34,285 nt of DNA from Guptibacillus hwajinpoensis. Lineage in GTDB: Bacteria; Bacillota; Bacilli; Bacillales; Bacillaceae_O. Location of the stretch: NCBI GenBank assembly GCA_016841765.1, contig JAENYN010000046.1, positions 1-34,285 of the forward strand, given 5' to 3'. Made by a program: the position numbers and the translations under genes. Below, one piece after another: positions 25,496 through 33,287 of the stretch (position 1 is its first letter; each line of letters starts with the position of its first letter). Below the pieces are notes generated by a model, which was not told the origin of the DNA, made no database searches, and was given only the letters and a program-made list of their open reading frames with translations.

Positions 25496-25681
25496 TCAGT
25501 CTTTATCTTCACCTTCGTCATCGGCACGCTTCATGCCGCTGTTCTGTTCAATTTCAAGGTCTCGTTCCAGGATGTCGTCCGGCACCTCTTCCTCCGGAAA
25601 CATCTGTTTTGACGGGACATCTTCCCGCTGGTGTTTTCGGCGCGGATTCTTGTCCCGTCCCTGTTCATCTTTTTCCGGCAT
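25496..25681 (-). CDS. Small charged hypothetical protein
   Basis: A 61-residue, very hydrophilic protein (MPEKDEQGRDKNPRRKHQ...), rich in Asp, Glu, Lys and Arg, with no membrane segment and probably disordered. AAAGGAG lies 8 nt before ATG at 25681, and a strong terminator follows, so I accept it as a gene. I do not recognise a family. It follows the gene at 25699 with a 17-bp gap and probably shares its transcript. Confidence 0.65.
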   Translation of the reverse strand: MPEKDEQGRDKNPRRKHQREDVPSKQMFPEEEVPDDILERDLEIEQNSGMKRADDEGEDKD

Positions 25682-25698
25682 ATGCGCCACTCCTTTCT

Positions 25699-25908
25699 TC
25701 AATGCACTAATTGTCTGCTATGGACTTCATCGCGTTCAGGGGATACATGATATAACTGGATAACAAGGCATGACTCACAAGCATCATCCTCAATCCCCGT
25801 ACAGGTCAGAAGGAAATCGCCCTGTTTCATGCCGCTTGAATACTCCACATTCACATCTTTGCGGGTGACACTGCAATACAGCGTTGTCCGCTCACCCTGA
25901 TATTCCAT
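25699..25908 (-). CDS. Small cysteine-containing hypothetical protein
   Basis: A 69-residue protein beginning MEYQGERTTLYCSVTRKDVNVEYSS. It has four cysteines: one near residue 12, one in LTCTGIEDD, and two in DACESC. CESC at about residues 45-48 could bind metal, but only one CxxC is present. The ATG at 25908 is 9 nt from GGGAG; the ATG at 25917 overlaps that site. Not recognised. It is upstream of the charged protein at 25496 on the same strand. Confidence 0.65.
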   Translation of the reverse strand: MEYQGERTTLYCSVTRKDVNVEYSSGMKQGDFLLTCTGIEDDACESCLVIQLYHVSPERDEVHSRQLVH

Positions 25909-25992
25909 GCAGACCATCTCCCTATTATCGGCTTTACTTTTATTTACCCTTTTTCGTTTTTAAAAAAACGTTTTACAGTTTTCTCTGCAACA

Positions 25993-26019
25993 AAAACTAC
26001 CCCGGCACAAAGGCCGGGG
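25993..26019 (-). terminator. Terminator after the small gene at 26083
   Basis: CCCCGGC (26000-26006) pairs with GCCGGGG (26013-26019). On the minus strand it is followed by TAGTTTTTG. It separates the two small-gene units. Confidence 0.65.
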
Positions 26020-26082
26020 TGTCAGGCTTCTATAAAGATGCGGACGGACTGCAGGCGGGCATTGTTCTATCCGCTTCAGCTC

Positions 26083-26265
26083 TTATTTAGGGTTTTCTTC
26101 ATGGGTGTTTATTTCTTCAGACGGATTTCCCGTTTCCCTGTACAGGCTTTCCATGTACATGTAAACGACCTGCCTGACTTTACTGTCCACCTCAAGGACT
26201 TTCAGATGCTCCATACATCGGTTGATGGTAGGGTGCATTTTTTCTTTTTTGGTGCTTTCGGTCAT
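26083..26265 (-). CDS. Small hypothetical protein, 60 residues
   Basis: A short gene with an excellent ribosome binding site (GGAGGG, 7 nt before ATG). The protein (MTESTKKEKMHPTIN...) is predicted helical in the middle (RCMEHLKVLEVDSKVRQVVYMYMESLY) with a polar tail. No cysteine pair, signal peptide or membrane helix. I do not recognise a family. It is divergent from cls across a 148-bp gap, so both promoters lie there. Confidence 0.7.
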   Translation of the reverse strand: MTESTKKEKMHPTINRCMEHLKVLEVDSKVRQVVYMYMESLYRETGNPSEEINTHEENPK

Positions 26266-26413
26266 CTTTTTTCCCTCCAGGGGTCAGACTTTAACATACC
26301 TTTCGGTGAGCCTCCCCTTTTATGGGTGCCTTCAAGAAAAATTTTCCACTGTTTTTCATGTGAGCGCGAAGGGTATCTATAAAGTAAAACCCTATCATAC
26401 TGGAGATCTTGCG

Positions 26414-27916
26414 ATGAAGAGGATAGTGAGACAGACCGTTTATTTCATTTTGATGACAGCCAGCTTATATATCATATTTCTTACTTCTTTGCCGAAAGAG
26501 CAGAAAATATTGGCCGGAGCCGCTTACATTGTGGTAATCGGTTCTGTTTCGTATGTTCTCATGCTGGAAAACCGTTCCCCTTACAAAACGCTGCTATGGC
26601 TCTATGTACTGTGGTTCTTCCCGCTCGGAGGCTACATCTTTTACATCTACTCGGGCCAGCTTCAAGTAAAAGGGCACTTGTTCAAAAACAAGCTTGCGTA
26701 TTCAAAGGATGCAATCACAAGGTATGTCTCATCCCGTTACTCGATCAAATGGAAAAACTGGGGTTCCAGTGAACAGGGCCTCATGAAACTCATCGAAAAA
26801 CGGGCCCTCGCACCTGTCAGTTTTTATACCCGCACGGAAATCATTAAAAACGGCGAGGAGAAGTTTGCCGTTTTATTTGAAGAGCTGGAAAAAGCCCGGA
26901 GATTTATCCATATGGAATACTATATTTTCCGGGACGATGAAATCGGCACCGAACTAATTGAACTTCTTCTAAAGAAGGCAGCCGAAGGTGTTGAAATCAG
27001 GCTGATCTATGATGCGATCGGCAGCCTTACCCTATCAGGAAAATCCATACGCAAACTCCAGGAAGGCGGGGTAAAGGTCCACTCCTTCCTGCCGATCAAA
27101 CATGGCTTCTTCAATCAAAAACTGAATTTCCGCAACCACCGTAAAATTGTGGTCATCGACGGCCATACCGGATTTCTCGGCGGACTGAATGTCGGCGATG
27201 AATACCTCGGCCGCAACCCGAAATTCGGCTTCTGGCGCGATACGCATGTGAAAATGTATGGGGAGGCCGTCCGCAATCTCCATGCCATTTTTCTTATTGA
27301 CTGGGCGTACGTCAATGGAGAACAATTATTTGAGGAGCGTTACCTCTCAGCACCGGTGACCCGCGAAGATGGCGGTGTGCAGGTCGTCGCAAGCGGTCCT
27401 GACATGCCCCAGGGCACAATGGGAGACCTTTACTACAGCCTCATTTCCCATGCACAGGAATCCATTTGGATCGCAACCCCATACTTCGTGCCGAGCAAAC
27501 CGATCCGCCAGGCGCTGCGCATGGCCGCGGCAAAAGGCGTTGAAGTCAAGCTGCTTGTCCCTGAAAAAAATGACAGCATATTGACTCAATATGCGACACG
27601 GTCCTATTTCGGGGAGTTGCTGGATGAAGGAGTGGAAATCTTCCTGTACCAGCGCGGCTTCCTCCATCAAAAAGTGATCATCGCAGACGGAAAAATGGCT
27701 TCTATCGGCACCGCAAATATGGACTTGCGCAGCTTCAACCTCAACTTTGAAGTCAACCTCTTCCTTTACCATACATTAAGCGTCCATCAACTCATCGCAA
27801 ATTTCAAAGAGGATATGAAAGACAGCATCCATGTGAACCTTCAGCGCTTTGAAAAGCGCAGCCTGTGGATGAGGACGAAGGAATCATTCGCAAGGCTGTT
27901 TTCGCCGGTGCTTTAG
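26414..27916 (+). CDS. cls: Cardiolipin synthase
   Basis: A 500-residue phospholipase-D family enzyme that condenses two phosphatidylglycerols into cardiolipin. Two N-terminal membrane helices (about 8-50) and a hydrophobic anchor at LLWLYVLWFFPLGGYIFYIY precede two HKD catalytic motifs: HRKIVVIDGHTGFLGG near residue 240 and HQKVIIADGKMASIGTAN near 420. ATG at 26414 follows GGAG by 9 nt; the much longer upstream frame has no support. Its stop overlaps the convergent esterase stop. Confidence 0.94.
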   Translation: MKRIVRQTVYFILMTASLYIIFLTSLPKEQKILAGAAYIVVIGSVSYVLMLENRSPYKTLLWLYVLWFFPLGGYIFYIYSGQLQVKGHLFKNKLAYSKDAITRYVSSRYSIKWKNWGSSEQGLMKLIEKRALAPVSFYTRTEIIKNGEEKFAVLFEELEKARRFIHMEYYIFRDDEIGTELIELLLKKAAEGVEIRLIYDAIGSLTLSGKSIRKLQEGGVKVHSFLPIKHGFFNQKLNFRNHRKIVVIDGHTGFLGGLNVGDEYLGRNPKFGFWRDTHVKMYGEAVRNLHAIFLIDWAYVNGEQLFEERYLSAPVTREDGGVQVVASGPDMPQGTMGDLYYSLISHAQESIWIATPYFVPSKPIRQALRMAAAKGVEVKLLVPEKNDSILTQYATRSYFGELLDEGVEIFLYQRGFLHQKVIIADGKMASIGTANMDLRSFNLNFEVNLFLYHTLSVHQLIANFKEDMKDSIHVNLQRFEKRSLWMRTKESFARLFSPVL

Positions 27917-28605
27917 AGCCTGCCATGCAAAAAAGAATCGGCTAATTGGATAATCTCCTTTTTATCGGTTCCATGAAGCAAAATATGCTTCGAATCCGGC
28001 AAATAATAAAGGTGCTTTTCCTTCGATGAAACCTCATCATATATAAAAGACGCTGTCTCATCCGGAATCAGGCCGTCACTTTCGCCCTGGATGATCAAAA
28101 CAGGCGCCGAAATGTTAGCCAGCTTCGGGCGGAGTTCCCTGACAAGCTTCTGAAATTCAAAAGCGGCCTTGAGAGGAGTTGAGCCTGTCTTCTTTTTATA
28201 TCTGTTGAACAGTTCATTATCTATCAAGTTGCCTCGGACGGCATCCTTGCCCATTTCAAAAACATCAGCCGCCATTTGCTTCAAATTGATATACAGGGCG
28301 GACGCACTTAACAGGACAAGCCGGTCGACCGGGTACTTTGATGCAATATATCCCGCAATCATGCCCCCCATCGAAAACCCGACCACATACACGGTCTCAC
28401 ACTCATTATAAAGCTTTAAAAACGCATTCTCGGCAGTATCAATCCAATCCGAATGAATAACCCCATCCCATTCTTCATCTTCCCCATGGCCGGGCAGTGT
28501 CGGGACTTCCACTTTCCAATCAGTTGTTTTCCGTAAATGATCGGCCAGCGGTTCGACTTCATATGGGGCCCCGGTAAAGCCGTGGATAAGCAGACAACCT
28601 ATCAT
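27913..28605 (-). CDS. Alpha/beta-hydrolase, carboxylesterase-like
   Basis: A 230-residue single-domain alpha/beta hydrolase of the thermostable carboxylesterase (Est30-like) group. Oxyanion segment HGFTG (8-12), nucleophile elbow GFSMGG (Ser78), acid in GESDG (Asp177) and SKHILLHG (His207) form the full triad. The substrate is probably short-chain esters or monoacylglycerol; this is not decided. The ATG has GGAGGGG upstream. It converges on cls with a 4-nt overlap and no terminator between. Confidence 0.9.
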   Translation of the reverse strand: MIGCLLIHGFTGAPYEVEPLADHLRKTTDWKVEVPTLPGHGEDEEWDGVIHSDWIDTAENAFLKLYNECETVYVVGFSMGGMIAGYIASKYPVDRLVLLSASALYINLKQMAADVFEMGKDAVRGNLIDNELFNRYKKKTGSTPLKAAFEFQKLVRELRPKLANISAPVLIIQGESDGLIPDETASFIYDEVSSKEKHLYYLPDSKHILLHGTDKKEIIQLADSFLHGRL

Positions 28606-28789
28606 AAAAAACCCCTCCTTTCTTGAAGGTTCGAAGCAGTGTATATGTACTGTTTTTGCACCTGTTTCCGAGTTCTCTCCGGCCTTTCCGCTAGCACAGA
28701 TTCGATTCTGCGGAATGTAAGGAACCGCACAGTATCCATAGTCGGCTGAATAGGCTTAATATAGGTGCTTAATCAGGGTTCAATGCACG

Positions 28790-29140
28790 TAATCGACTTG
28801 ATTATCGTAGTAAGATAATCAGCTGAATTGGACTTGGTATGCGCACTGAATCATTATTCAGTGCAGATAATCAGCTGAATTGAACCTGGTAGGAGCACTG
28901 AACATCCATTCAGTGCAGATAATCAGTTGAATTGACCTGGTAGACGCACTGAATCACTATTCAGTGCAGATAATCAGTTGAGTTGGACCTGGTATGTGCA
29001 CTGAATCTTCATTCAGTGCACATAATCAGCTGAATTGGGCTTGGTAGGCGCACTGAATCTTCATTCAGTGCACATAATCAGCTGAATTGGGCTTGGTAGG
29101 CGCACTGAACCTCCATTCAGTGCGCTTATTCAGCTAAGTA
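28790..29140. repeat. 52-bp repeat array (B2) with inverted repeat core
   Basis: Six units start at 28843, 28895, 28946, 28998, 29050 and 29102 (periods 52, 51, 52, 52, 52), with part of another before. Each has a 22-bp inverted repeat, GCACTGAAT(N4)ATTCAGTGC, then [A/C]ATAATCAGCTGAATTG and a TTGGTAGGC-like end. Units are far more alike than in B1, so this copy is younger or better conserved. It lies between the esterase start and the TPP riboswitch promoter. 28606-28789 shows no gene. Confidence 0.88.
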
Positions 29141-29285
29141 AGCTTGTTTCATAATCTTCATTTTTGGCGAGTGATATGCCTTAAGGAACACGCAAATCTT
29201 TATATTCTATGGCTAGCCTTATTCTTAAGCATGTAAACACCCCTGGCCAGCACTTCCCTTCCAGCATCATCCTGAACAAAAACCG

Positions 29286-29314
29286 TTTACAATCCCGTCC
29301 TGCTCTGCTATTGT
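29286..29314 (+). promoter_or_regulatory. Promoter of the thiamine transport operon
   Basis: TTTACA (29286-29291), a 17-bp spacer and TATTGT (29309-29314). Transcription would start about 12-15 nt before the TPP aptamer. Confidence 0.55.
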
Positions 29315-29333
29315 TTTAGTTAATCAAACTGAA

Positions 29334-29427
29334 TATGACGGGGAGTCCGGTTGACCGGGCTGAGAGGATGCTGTCATCGCATCGACCCATGAACCTGATC
29401 TGGATAATGCCAGCGTAGGAACCAAAA
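29334..29427 (+). promoter_or_regulatory. TPP riboswitch (THI box)
   Basis: The conserved aptamer parts are in order: ACGGGGAGTCC, GGGCTGAGAGGATG (pyrimidine-sensing CUGAGA), GACCCATGAACCTGATCTGG, and ATAATGCCAGCGTAGGAA. Thiamine pyrophosphate binding turns such elements off. A terminator lies 67 nt downstream, so control is probably by premature termination. It precedes a thiamine-linked transport operon, as expected. Confidence 0.96.
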
Positions 29428-29493
29428 TGGATTTGTCTATGTCTTATCTTTCACGTGACAGATACCATCATTTTACCACTAATTGGTGAACCA

Positions 29494-29525
29494 AAGGCTG
29501 CCTGAATCAGGCAGCCTTTTTATTT
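29494..29525 (+). terminator. Riboswitch-controlled terminator
   Basis: AAGGCTGCCTG pairs with CAGGCAGCCTT around a short AAT loop (29494-29518), followed by TTTTTATTTT. It is the likely expression platform of the TPP riboswitch. Confidence 0.88.
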
Positions 29526-29535
29526 TGGCTTTGGT

Positions 29536-29621
29536 AAAGCAAATTTTGCGGATGGGAAAAGATCCGCACAGAGTGCCGGCAGGGGGAACCATAATCCCTG
29601 GGGCAGGCTGACTGAAGCTTT
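29536..29621 (+). ncRNA. Candidate three-way-junction RNA in the thi leader
   Basis: Between the riboswitch terminator and the first gene, three helices can be drawn. P1 is AAAGC (29536-29540) with GCTTT (29617-29621). P2 is GCGGAT (29548-29553) with ATCCGC (29562-29567). P3 is TGCC (29574-29577) with GGCA (29602-29605) continuing to CAGGG (29580-29584) with CCCTG (29596-29600). I do not recognise a known riboswitch. The element ends 18 nt before the ribosome binding site. It is a fold drawn by eye and may not be real. Confidence 0.4.
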
Positions 29622-29651
29622 GTTTCCAATTAATTTTAAGGGGGATTTTGC

Positions 29652-29942
29652 ATGAGCAGTGTCAATCTGGGATTTCAAGTATTACCGAAAGGAGCAGAAA
29701 ACAGCTATGAGCTTGTGGACAGGGCCATCGAGGTTGTCCGACAATCAGGCGTGAAGTATGAAGTCGGCCCGATGGAAACCGTCATGGAGGGTGAGCTTGA
29801 TGAATTGCTGGAAATAGTAAAAATGGCGCAGGATGCCTGTGTTCAAGGCGGGGCCAGTGATGTCATGACCTATATAAAAATTCATTACCGTCCGGACGGG
29901 GATGTTACGATCGATGAAAAAATCCACAAATACAGACCTTAA
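29652..29942 (+). CDS. Thiamine-binding protein, MTH1187/YkoF-like
   Basis: A 96-residue ferredoxin-like protein of the Thiamine_BP (DUF77) family: VNLGFQVLPKGAENSYELVDRAIEVV, YEVGPMETVMEGELDELLEIVK and KIHYRPDGDVTIDEKIHKYRP. Homologues bind thiamine or a related compound and occur next to ThiXYZ-type transporters. First gene of the riboswitch-controlled operon. ATG is preceded by AAGGGGG. The stop overlaps the permease start. Confidence 0.92.
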   Translation: MSSVNLGFQVLPKGAENSYELVDRAIEVVRQSGVKYEVGPMETVMEGELDELLEIVKMAQDACVQGGASDVMTYIKIHYRPDGDVTIDEKIHKYRP

Positions 29943-30729
29943 TGGCATGGACTTCAATACAAGCCGGGCCGGCCGCCTCCTGTCTTTGACACTCCCGGGG
30001 CTTGTCCTTCTCGCTCTTCTCGCTGTCTGGGAAGGCGGCACCGCAGTTTCCGGCATTGAAAAATGGATTCTGCCCGCCCCGTCTTTGATTGCCCTGTCAC
30101 TCTGGGAGCAAAAGGAACTGCTTGCGGAGCATACAATGCGGACGCTGCTTGAAACCGTCCTAGGCCTGGCGGCGGCTATATTGCTCAGCGTCATCATCGC
30201 AACGTTCCTTGATGTTTCTGAATGGCTGAGAAAAGCTATTTACCCGATTCTCGTCATCTCACAGACCGTTCCGATCATTGCACTGGCACCACTGTTTATG
30301 CTCTGGTTCGGATACGGCATTTTGCCGAAAGTCATCATCGTCGCCCTTGTCTGCTTTTTTCCGATCACCATCAGTCTTGCGGAGGGGTACCGGTTTACCG
30401 ATAAAGAAATGATCCGCCTGATGGAAACGATGGGTGCCGGCCGGATGCAAATTTTCCGGATGGTCAAGCTGCCGGCCGCCCTTCCCTATTTCTTTTCAGG
30501 CCTCCGAATTGCGGGCACATACAGTGTCATGGGCGCGGTGATCGGAGAATGGCTCGGTGCGAGCAAAGGACTCGGTATCTATTTGACGCGGGCATCGCAA
30601 TCTTATTTAACCGAGCGGGTATTCGCTGCAATCATTGTCATTGTCATCTTAAGCCTCGTTATCTTTGGCATCATCGAGTTGCTTGGCCGGCTGATGATGC
30701 CGTGGCACCAATCAAAACAAAAATCTTAA
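29914..30729 (+). CDS. thiX: ABC transporter permease for thiamine precursor
   Basis: A 271-residue BPD_transp_1 permease with six predicted helices. The EAA loop is EMIRLMETMGAGRMQIFRMVKLPAALPYFFSGLRIAG. The ATG at 29914 overlaps the upstream gene by 29 nt, suggesting coupling. Other in-frame ATGs at 29902 and 29947 are possible; none has a strong site. By context it imports thiamine or a pyrimidine precursor such as HMP or formylaminopyrimidine. The gene name follows the Bacillus halodurans ThiXYZ usage. Confidence 0.9.
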   Translation: MKKSTNTDLNGMDFNTSRAGRLLSLTLPGLVLLALLAVWEGGTAVSGIEKWILPAPSLIALSLWEQKELLAEHTMRTLLETVLGLAAAILLSVIIATFLDVSEWLRKAIYPILVISQTVPIIALAPLFMLWFGYGILPKVIIVALVCFFPITISLAEGYRFTDKEMIRLMETMGAGRMQIFRMVKLPAALPYFFSGLRIAGTYSVMGAVIGEWLGASKGLGIYLTRASQSYLTERVFAAIIVIVILSLVIFGIIELLGRLMMPWHQSKQKS

Positions 30730-30741
30730 GGGGGATTTGAT

Positions 30742-31773
30742 ATGCTGAAATCTGCAAAATTGCTGCTTATTGCTTTGCTCTTCACCTTATCGTTCATACT
30801 GGTAGCGTGCGGAAATGAAAAAGCCGGGACGTCAGAATCGGAAACCAACCCTGAAAAACAGCCGGACCAGAAAGTCACCGTCATGCTTGACTGGTTCCCA
30901 AACACAAACCACACCGGCCTCTATGCCGCCCTGGAAAACGGCTATTATAAAGAACAGAGGCTAGATGTTGAAATCGTACAGCCCGGCGAAGGAGGCACGG
31001 CTGGCCAGATTGTCGCTTCCGGGAAAGCCGATTTCGGGGTGAGCTATCAAGAAGGCGTCACCCAGGCCCGCTCAACCGGGATCCCGATCGTCTCCATCGC
31101 GGCTGTCATCCAGCATAATACGTCAGCTTTTGCTTCATTGAAGGAGGAAGGCATCACGACACCAAAGGACTTTGAAGGAAAACGCTACGGCGGATGGGGA
31201 GCGCCCATGGAAGAAGCCGTGTTGAAAGCAGTCATGAAGGCCGATGATGCCGACTTTTCAAAAGTTGAAATGGTTACGCTCGGTGCGACCGATTTTTTCA
31301 AATCGATTGGCCGCGATGCCGATTTTGAATGGATTTATTACGGATGGGACGGAGTTGAAGCGGAACGGCAGGGCATAGAATTGAACACGATCATGCTGAA
31401 AGACCTTGACCCGGCACTTGATTATTACACACCTGTCCTCATCACGAACGAAGATAACATCAAAAACAATCCCGAGCTTGTAGAAAAATTCATGGCCGCG
31501 ACATCCAAAGGATATGCATATGCGATCGACAATCCGGAAAAAGCGGCTGACATTCTGATCAAGAACGCACCTGAATTGAATGAAGAACTCGTCAAAAAAA
31601 GCCAGCAATACCTGAGTCCCCTTTACCAGGATGATGCAGAGCAATGGGGGGTCCAAAAGGAAGAAGTGTGGAAGCGGTTTGCGGACTGGATGTACGAGCG
31701 CAGGCTGACTGAAAAGAACATCGACACGAACGCCGCATTCACAAATGAGTTCCTCCCTGGAAACGGGAAGTAA
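30742..31773 (+). CDS. thiY: ABC transporter substrate-binding lipoprotein, NMT1/ThiY-like
   Basis: A 343-residue lipoprotein. Signal MLKSAKLLLIALLFTLSFI ends in lipobox LVAC (Cys23). The body is NMT1-like: VMLDWFPNTNHTGLYAALENGYYKEQ, GKADFGVSYQEGVTQARSTG, and CCCFC-like iron residues of THI5 are absent. ThiY of B. halodurans binds formylaminopyrimidine, a salvaged thiamine breakdown product; this copy may do so, but that is inference from family and operon. It starts 12 nt after thiX with AAGGGGG upstream. Confidence 0.92.
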   Translation: MLKSAKLLLIALLFTLSFILVACGNEKAGTSESETNPEKQPDQKVTVMLDWFPNTNHTGLYAALENGYYKEQRLDVEIVQPGEGGTAGQIVASGKADFGVSYQEGVTQARSTGIPIVSIAAVIQHNTSAFASLKEEGITTPKDFEGKRYGGWGAPMEEAVLKAVMKADDADFSKVEMVTLGATDFFKSIGRDADFEWIYYGWDGVEAERQGIELNTIMLKDLDPALDYYTPVLITNEDNIKNNPELVEKFMAATSKGYAYAIDNPEKAADILIKNAPELNEELVKKSQQYLSPLYQDDAEQWGVQKEEVWKRFADWMYERRLTEKNIDTNAAFTNEFLPGNGK

Positions 31774-31774
31774 G

Positions 31775-32551
31775 ATGAAGAAAGCACTTGAAGTCCGGGA
31801 TGTCACCAAAGTTTTTCAGGAAAGAGGAAGTCGGCCGGTTGAAGCACTGAAACATGTCAGCATTTCCGTCCAGGATGGGGAGTTTGTTTCCATCATCGGC
31901 CCGAGCGGCTGTGGAAAAAGCACCCTCCTGGATATCATCTCCGGGGTGATCGTTCCGCAGGCCGGAGATGTGTTTTATCACGAAAAACAGATAAACGGAA
32001 AAAAAGGGATTGTAAGTTATATGCCGCAAAAGGACTTGCTTTTTCCCTGGCGCACCATTATCGATAACGCTGCTGTCCCGCTAGAAATCGCAGGAATGAG
32101 CCGCAAACAGGCCCGCAGCGAAGCACGCCAGCTTCTCCCCCGTTTCGGCCTGGAGCAGTTTGCCGGCAGTTATCCGCAAGCCCTGTCCGGCGGAATGAGA
32201 CAGCGTGCAAATTTTTTGCGGACCATCCTGTGCCGAAAAGAATTGATGCTTCTTGATGAGCCCTTCGGCAAGCTCGATGCCCTGACAAGACTCGAAATGC
32301 AGGAATGGCTCCTGGAAATATGGCGCGACTTCCAGTACTCGGTCCTGCTCGTCACCCATGATATCGATGAAGCCATTTTCCTGTCTGATAAAGTCTACGT
32401 CATGTCCCCCCGGCCGGGCACAATCATGCATGAAGTGAAGATTCCCTTGCCGCGGCCGCGTTCGTTCGAGATGCTGACCGGACCGGATGCTGTGAAGACG
32501 AAAGAAGAGCTGCTTGGGATGTTGAAAAGAGCAAATCACTCGCCTGCCTGA
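31775..32551 (+). CDS. thiZ: ABC transporter ATP-binding protein
   Basis: A 258-residue ATPase. Walker A is GPSGCGKST (residues 42-50), the Q-loop is in MPQKDLLFPW, the signature is LSGGMRQR, Walker B is LMLLDEPFGKLD and the H-loop is in LVTHDIDEA. It energises the thiX/thiY importer. ATG at 31775 follows the thiY stop by one base; the longer frame overlaps thiY and was rejected. The stop codon lies in the loop of the terminator hairpin. Confidence 0.94.
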   Translation: MKKALEVRDVTKVFQERGSRPVEALKHVSISVQDGEFVSIIGPSGCGKSTLLDIISGVIVPQAGDVFYHEKQINGKKGIVSYMPQKDLLFPWRTIIDNAAVPLEIAGMSRKQARSEARQLLPRFGLEQFAGSYPQALSGGMRQRANFLRTILCRKELMLLDEPFGKLDALTRLEMQEWLLEIWRDFQYSVLLVTHDIDEAIFLSDKVYVMSPRPGTIMHEVKIPLPRPRSFEMLTGPDAVKTKEELLGMLKRANHSPA

Positions 32552-32568
32552 ATGGCAGGTTTTTTTTT
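32543..32568 (+). terminator. Terminator of the thiamine transport operon
   Basis: CCTGCC (32543-32548) pairs with GGCAGG (32554-32559), then nine T. The loop contains the thiZ stop codon (32549-32551). Confidence 0.88.
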
Positions 32569-32590
32569 GGATGTTGGGCGATTTGCCGGG

Positions 32591-33120
32591 TTGGTGGGAA
32601 AGTTTGAAGGGTTTTGGCGCGAGGGCCGGGTTGGCGGGCAAAGGCTCTGGTTTGGCGTGATAGCACCACGTTATGGCGCGAAACCTGCCCAATGGCGGGA
32701 AAGGGCCGAGTTATGGCGTGATATAACAATGATTGCGCGTGAAAGAGAAGCAATTTGGCGGGAACCAATGGTCGAATGGCGTGAATCCTCAACGCCAACA
32801 GGCCGCTCCGCCCGGGTGTATGGTTGGCCGGAAAGTCTGAAGGTTTGGCGCGAGGGCCGGGTTGGCGGGCAAAGACCACGGTTTGGCGTGATAGCACCAA
32901 GTTATGGCGCGATTCATGCCCAATGGCGGGAAAGGGCCGAGTTATGGCGTGATATAACAATGATTGCGCGTGAAAGAGAAGCAATTTGGCGGGAACCAAT
33001 GGTCGAATGGCGTGAATCCCTAACTCCAACAGCCCGCTCCGCCCGATACCGCGCGTTCCCTGCTCAGTACGGCGGGAAACGGGCGCTATATGGCGGGAAA
33101 AACGTGTTGAACGGCGTGCA
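32591..33120 (+). repeat. 21-bp periodic array (A5) with a 231-bp duplication
   Basis: Cores GGCG[T/C/G]GAA or GGCGTGATA recur on the plus strand, mostly 21 bp apart. A block from about 32608 to 32817 is repeated from about 32839 to 33048 at a distance of exactly 231 bp (11 x 21), checked at two points (32616/32847 and 32721/32952). Similarity between the two blocks is high, so the duplication is recent. The array fills the gap between the convergent thiZ and methyltransferase genes. 33121-33287 is unassigned. Confidence 0.85.
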
Positions 33121-33287
33121 ACTCGAATTCAATTATCCCGGCAACCCGTCCTTCGCACAAAAATTTGTTCTGTTTCAGAAAAAATCACTGCTTTTTTTCA
33201 ACATTCGCTCGCTGTATCCAAACCCACCGCAACCAGGCACACAACCGCCTGCCTGGACGCGGCATTTTCCGCCTATTAACCCGGCAA

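Noticed and set aside
26222-26413. Longer N-terminus for cls
   Set aside because: It runs through the upstream region of the divergent small gene and has no ribosome binding site; the normal signal-anchor start is at 26414.
8737-33120. GCGTGAAA cores as DNA-uptake sequences or DnaA boxes
   Set aside because: They do not match TTATCCACA, and Firmicutes are not known to use uptake sequences. Clustering at 21 bp is unlike scattered uptake signals. Kept only as a question for genome-wide counts.
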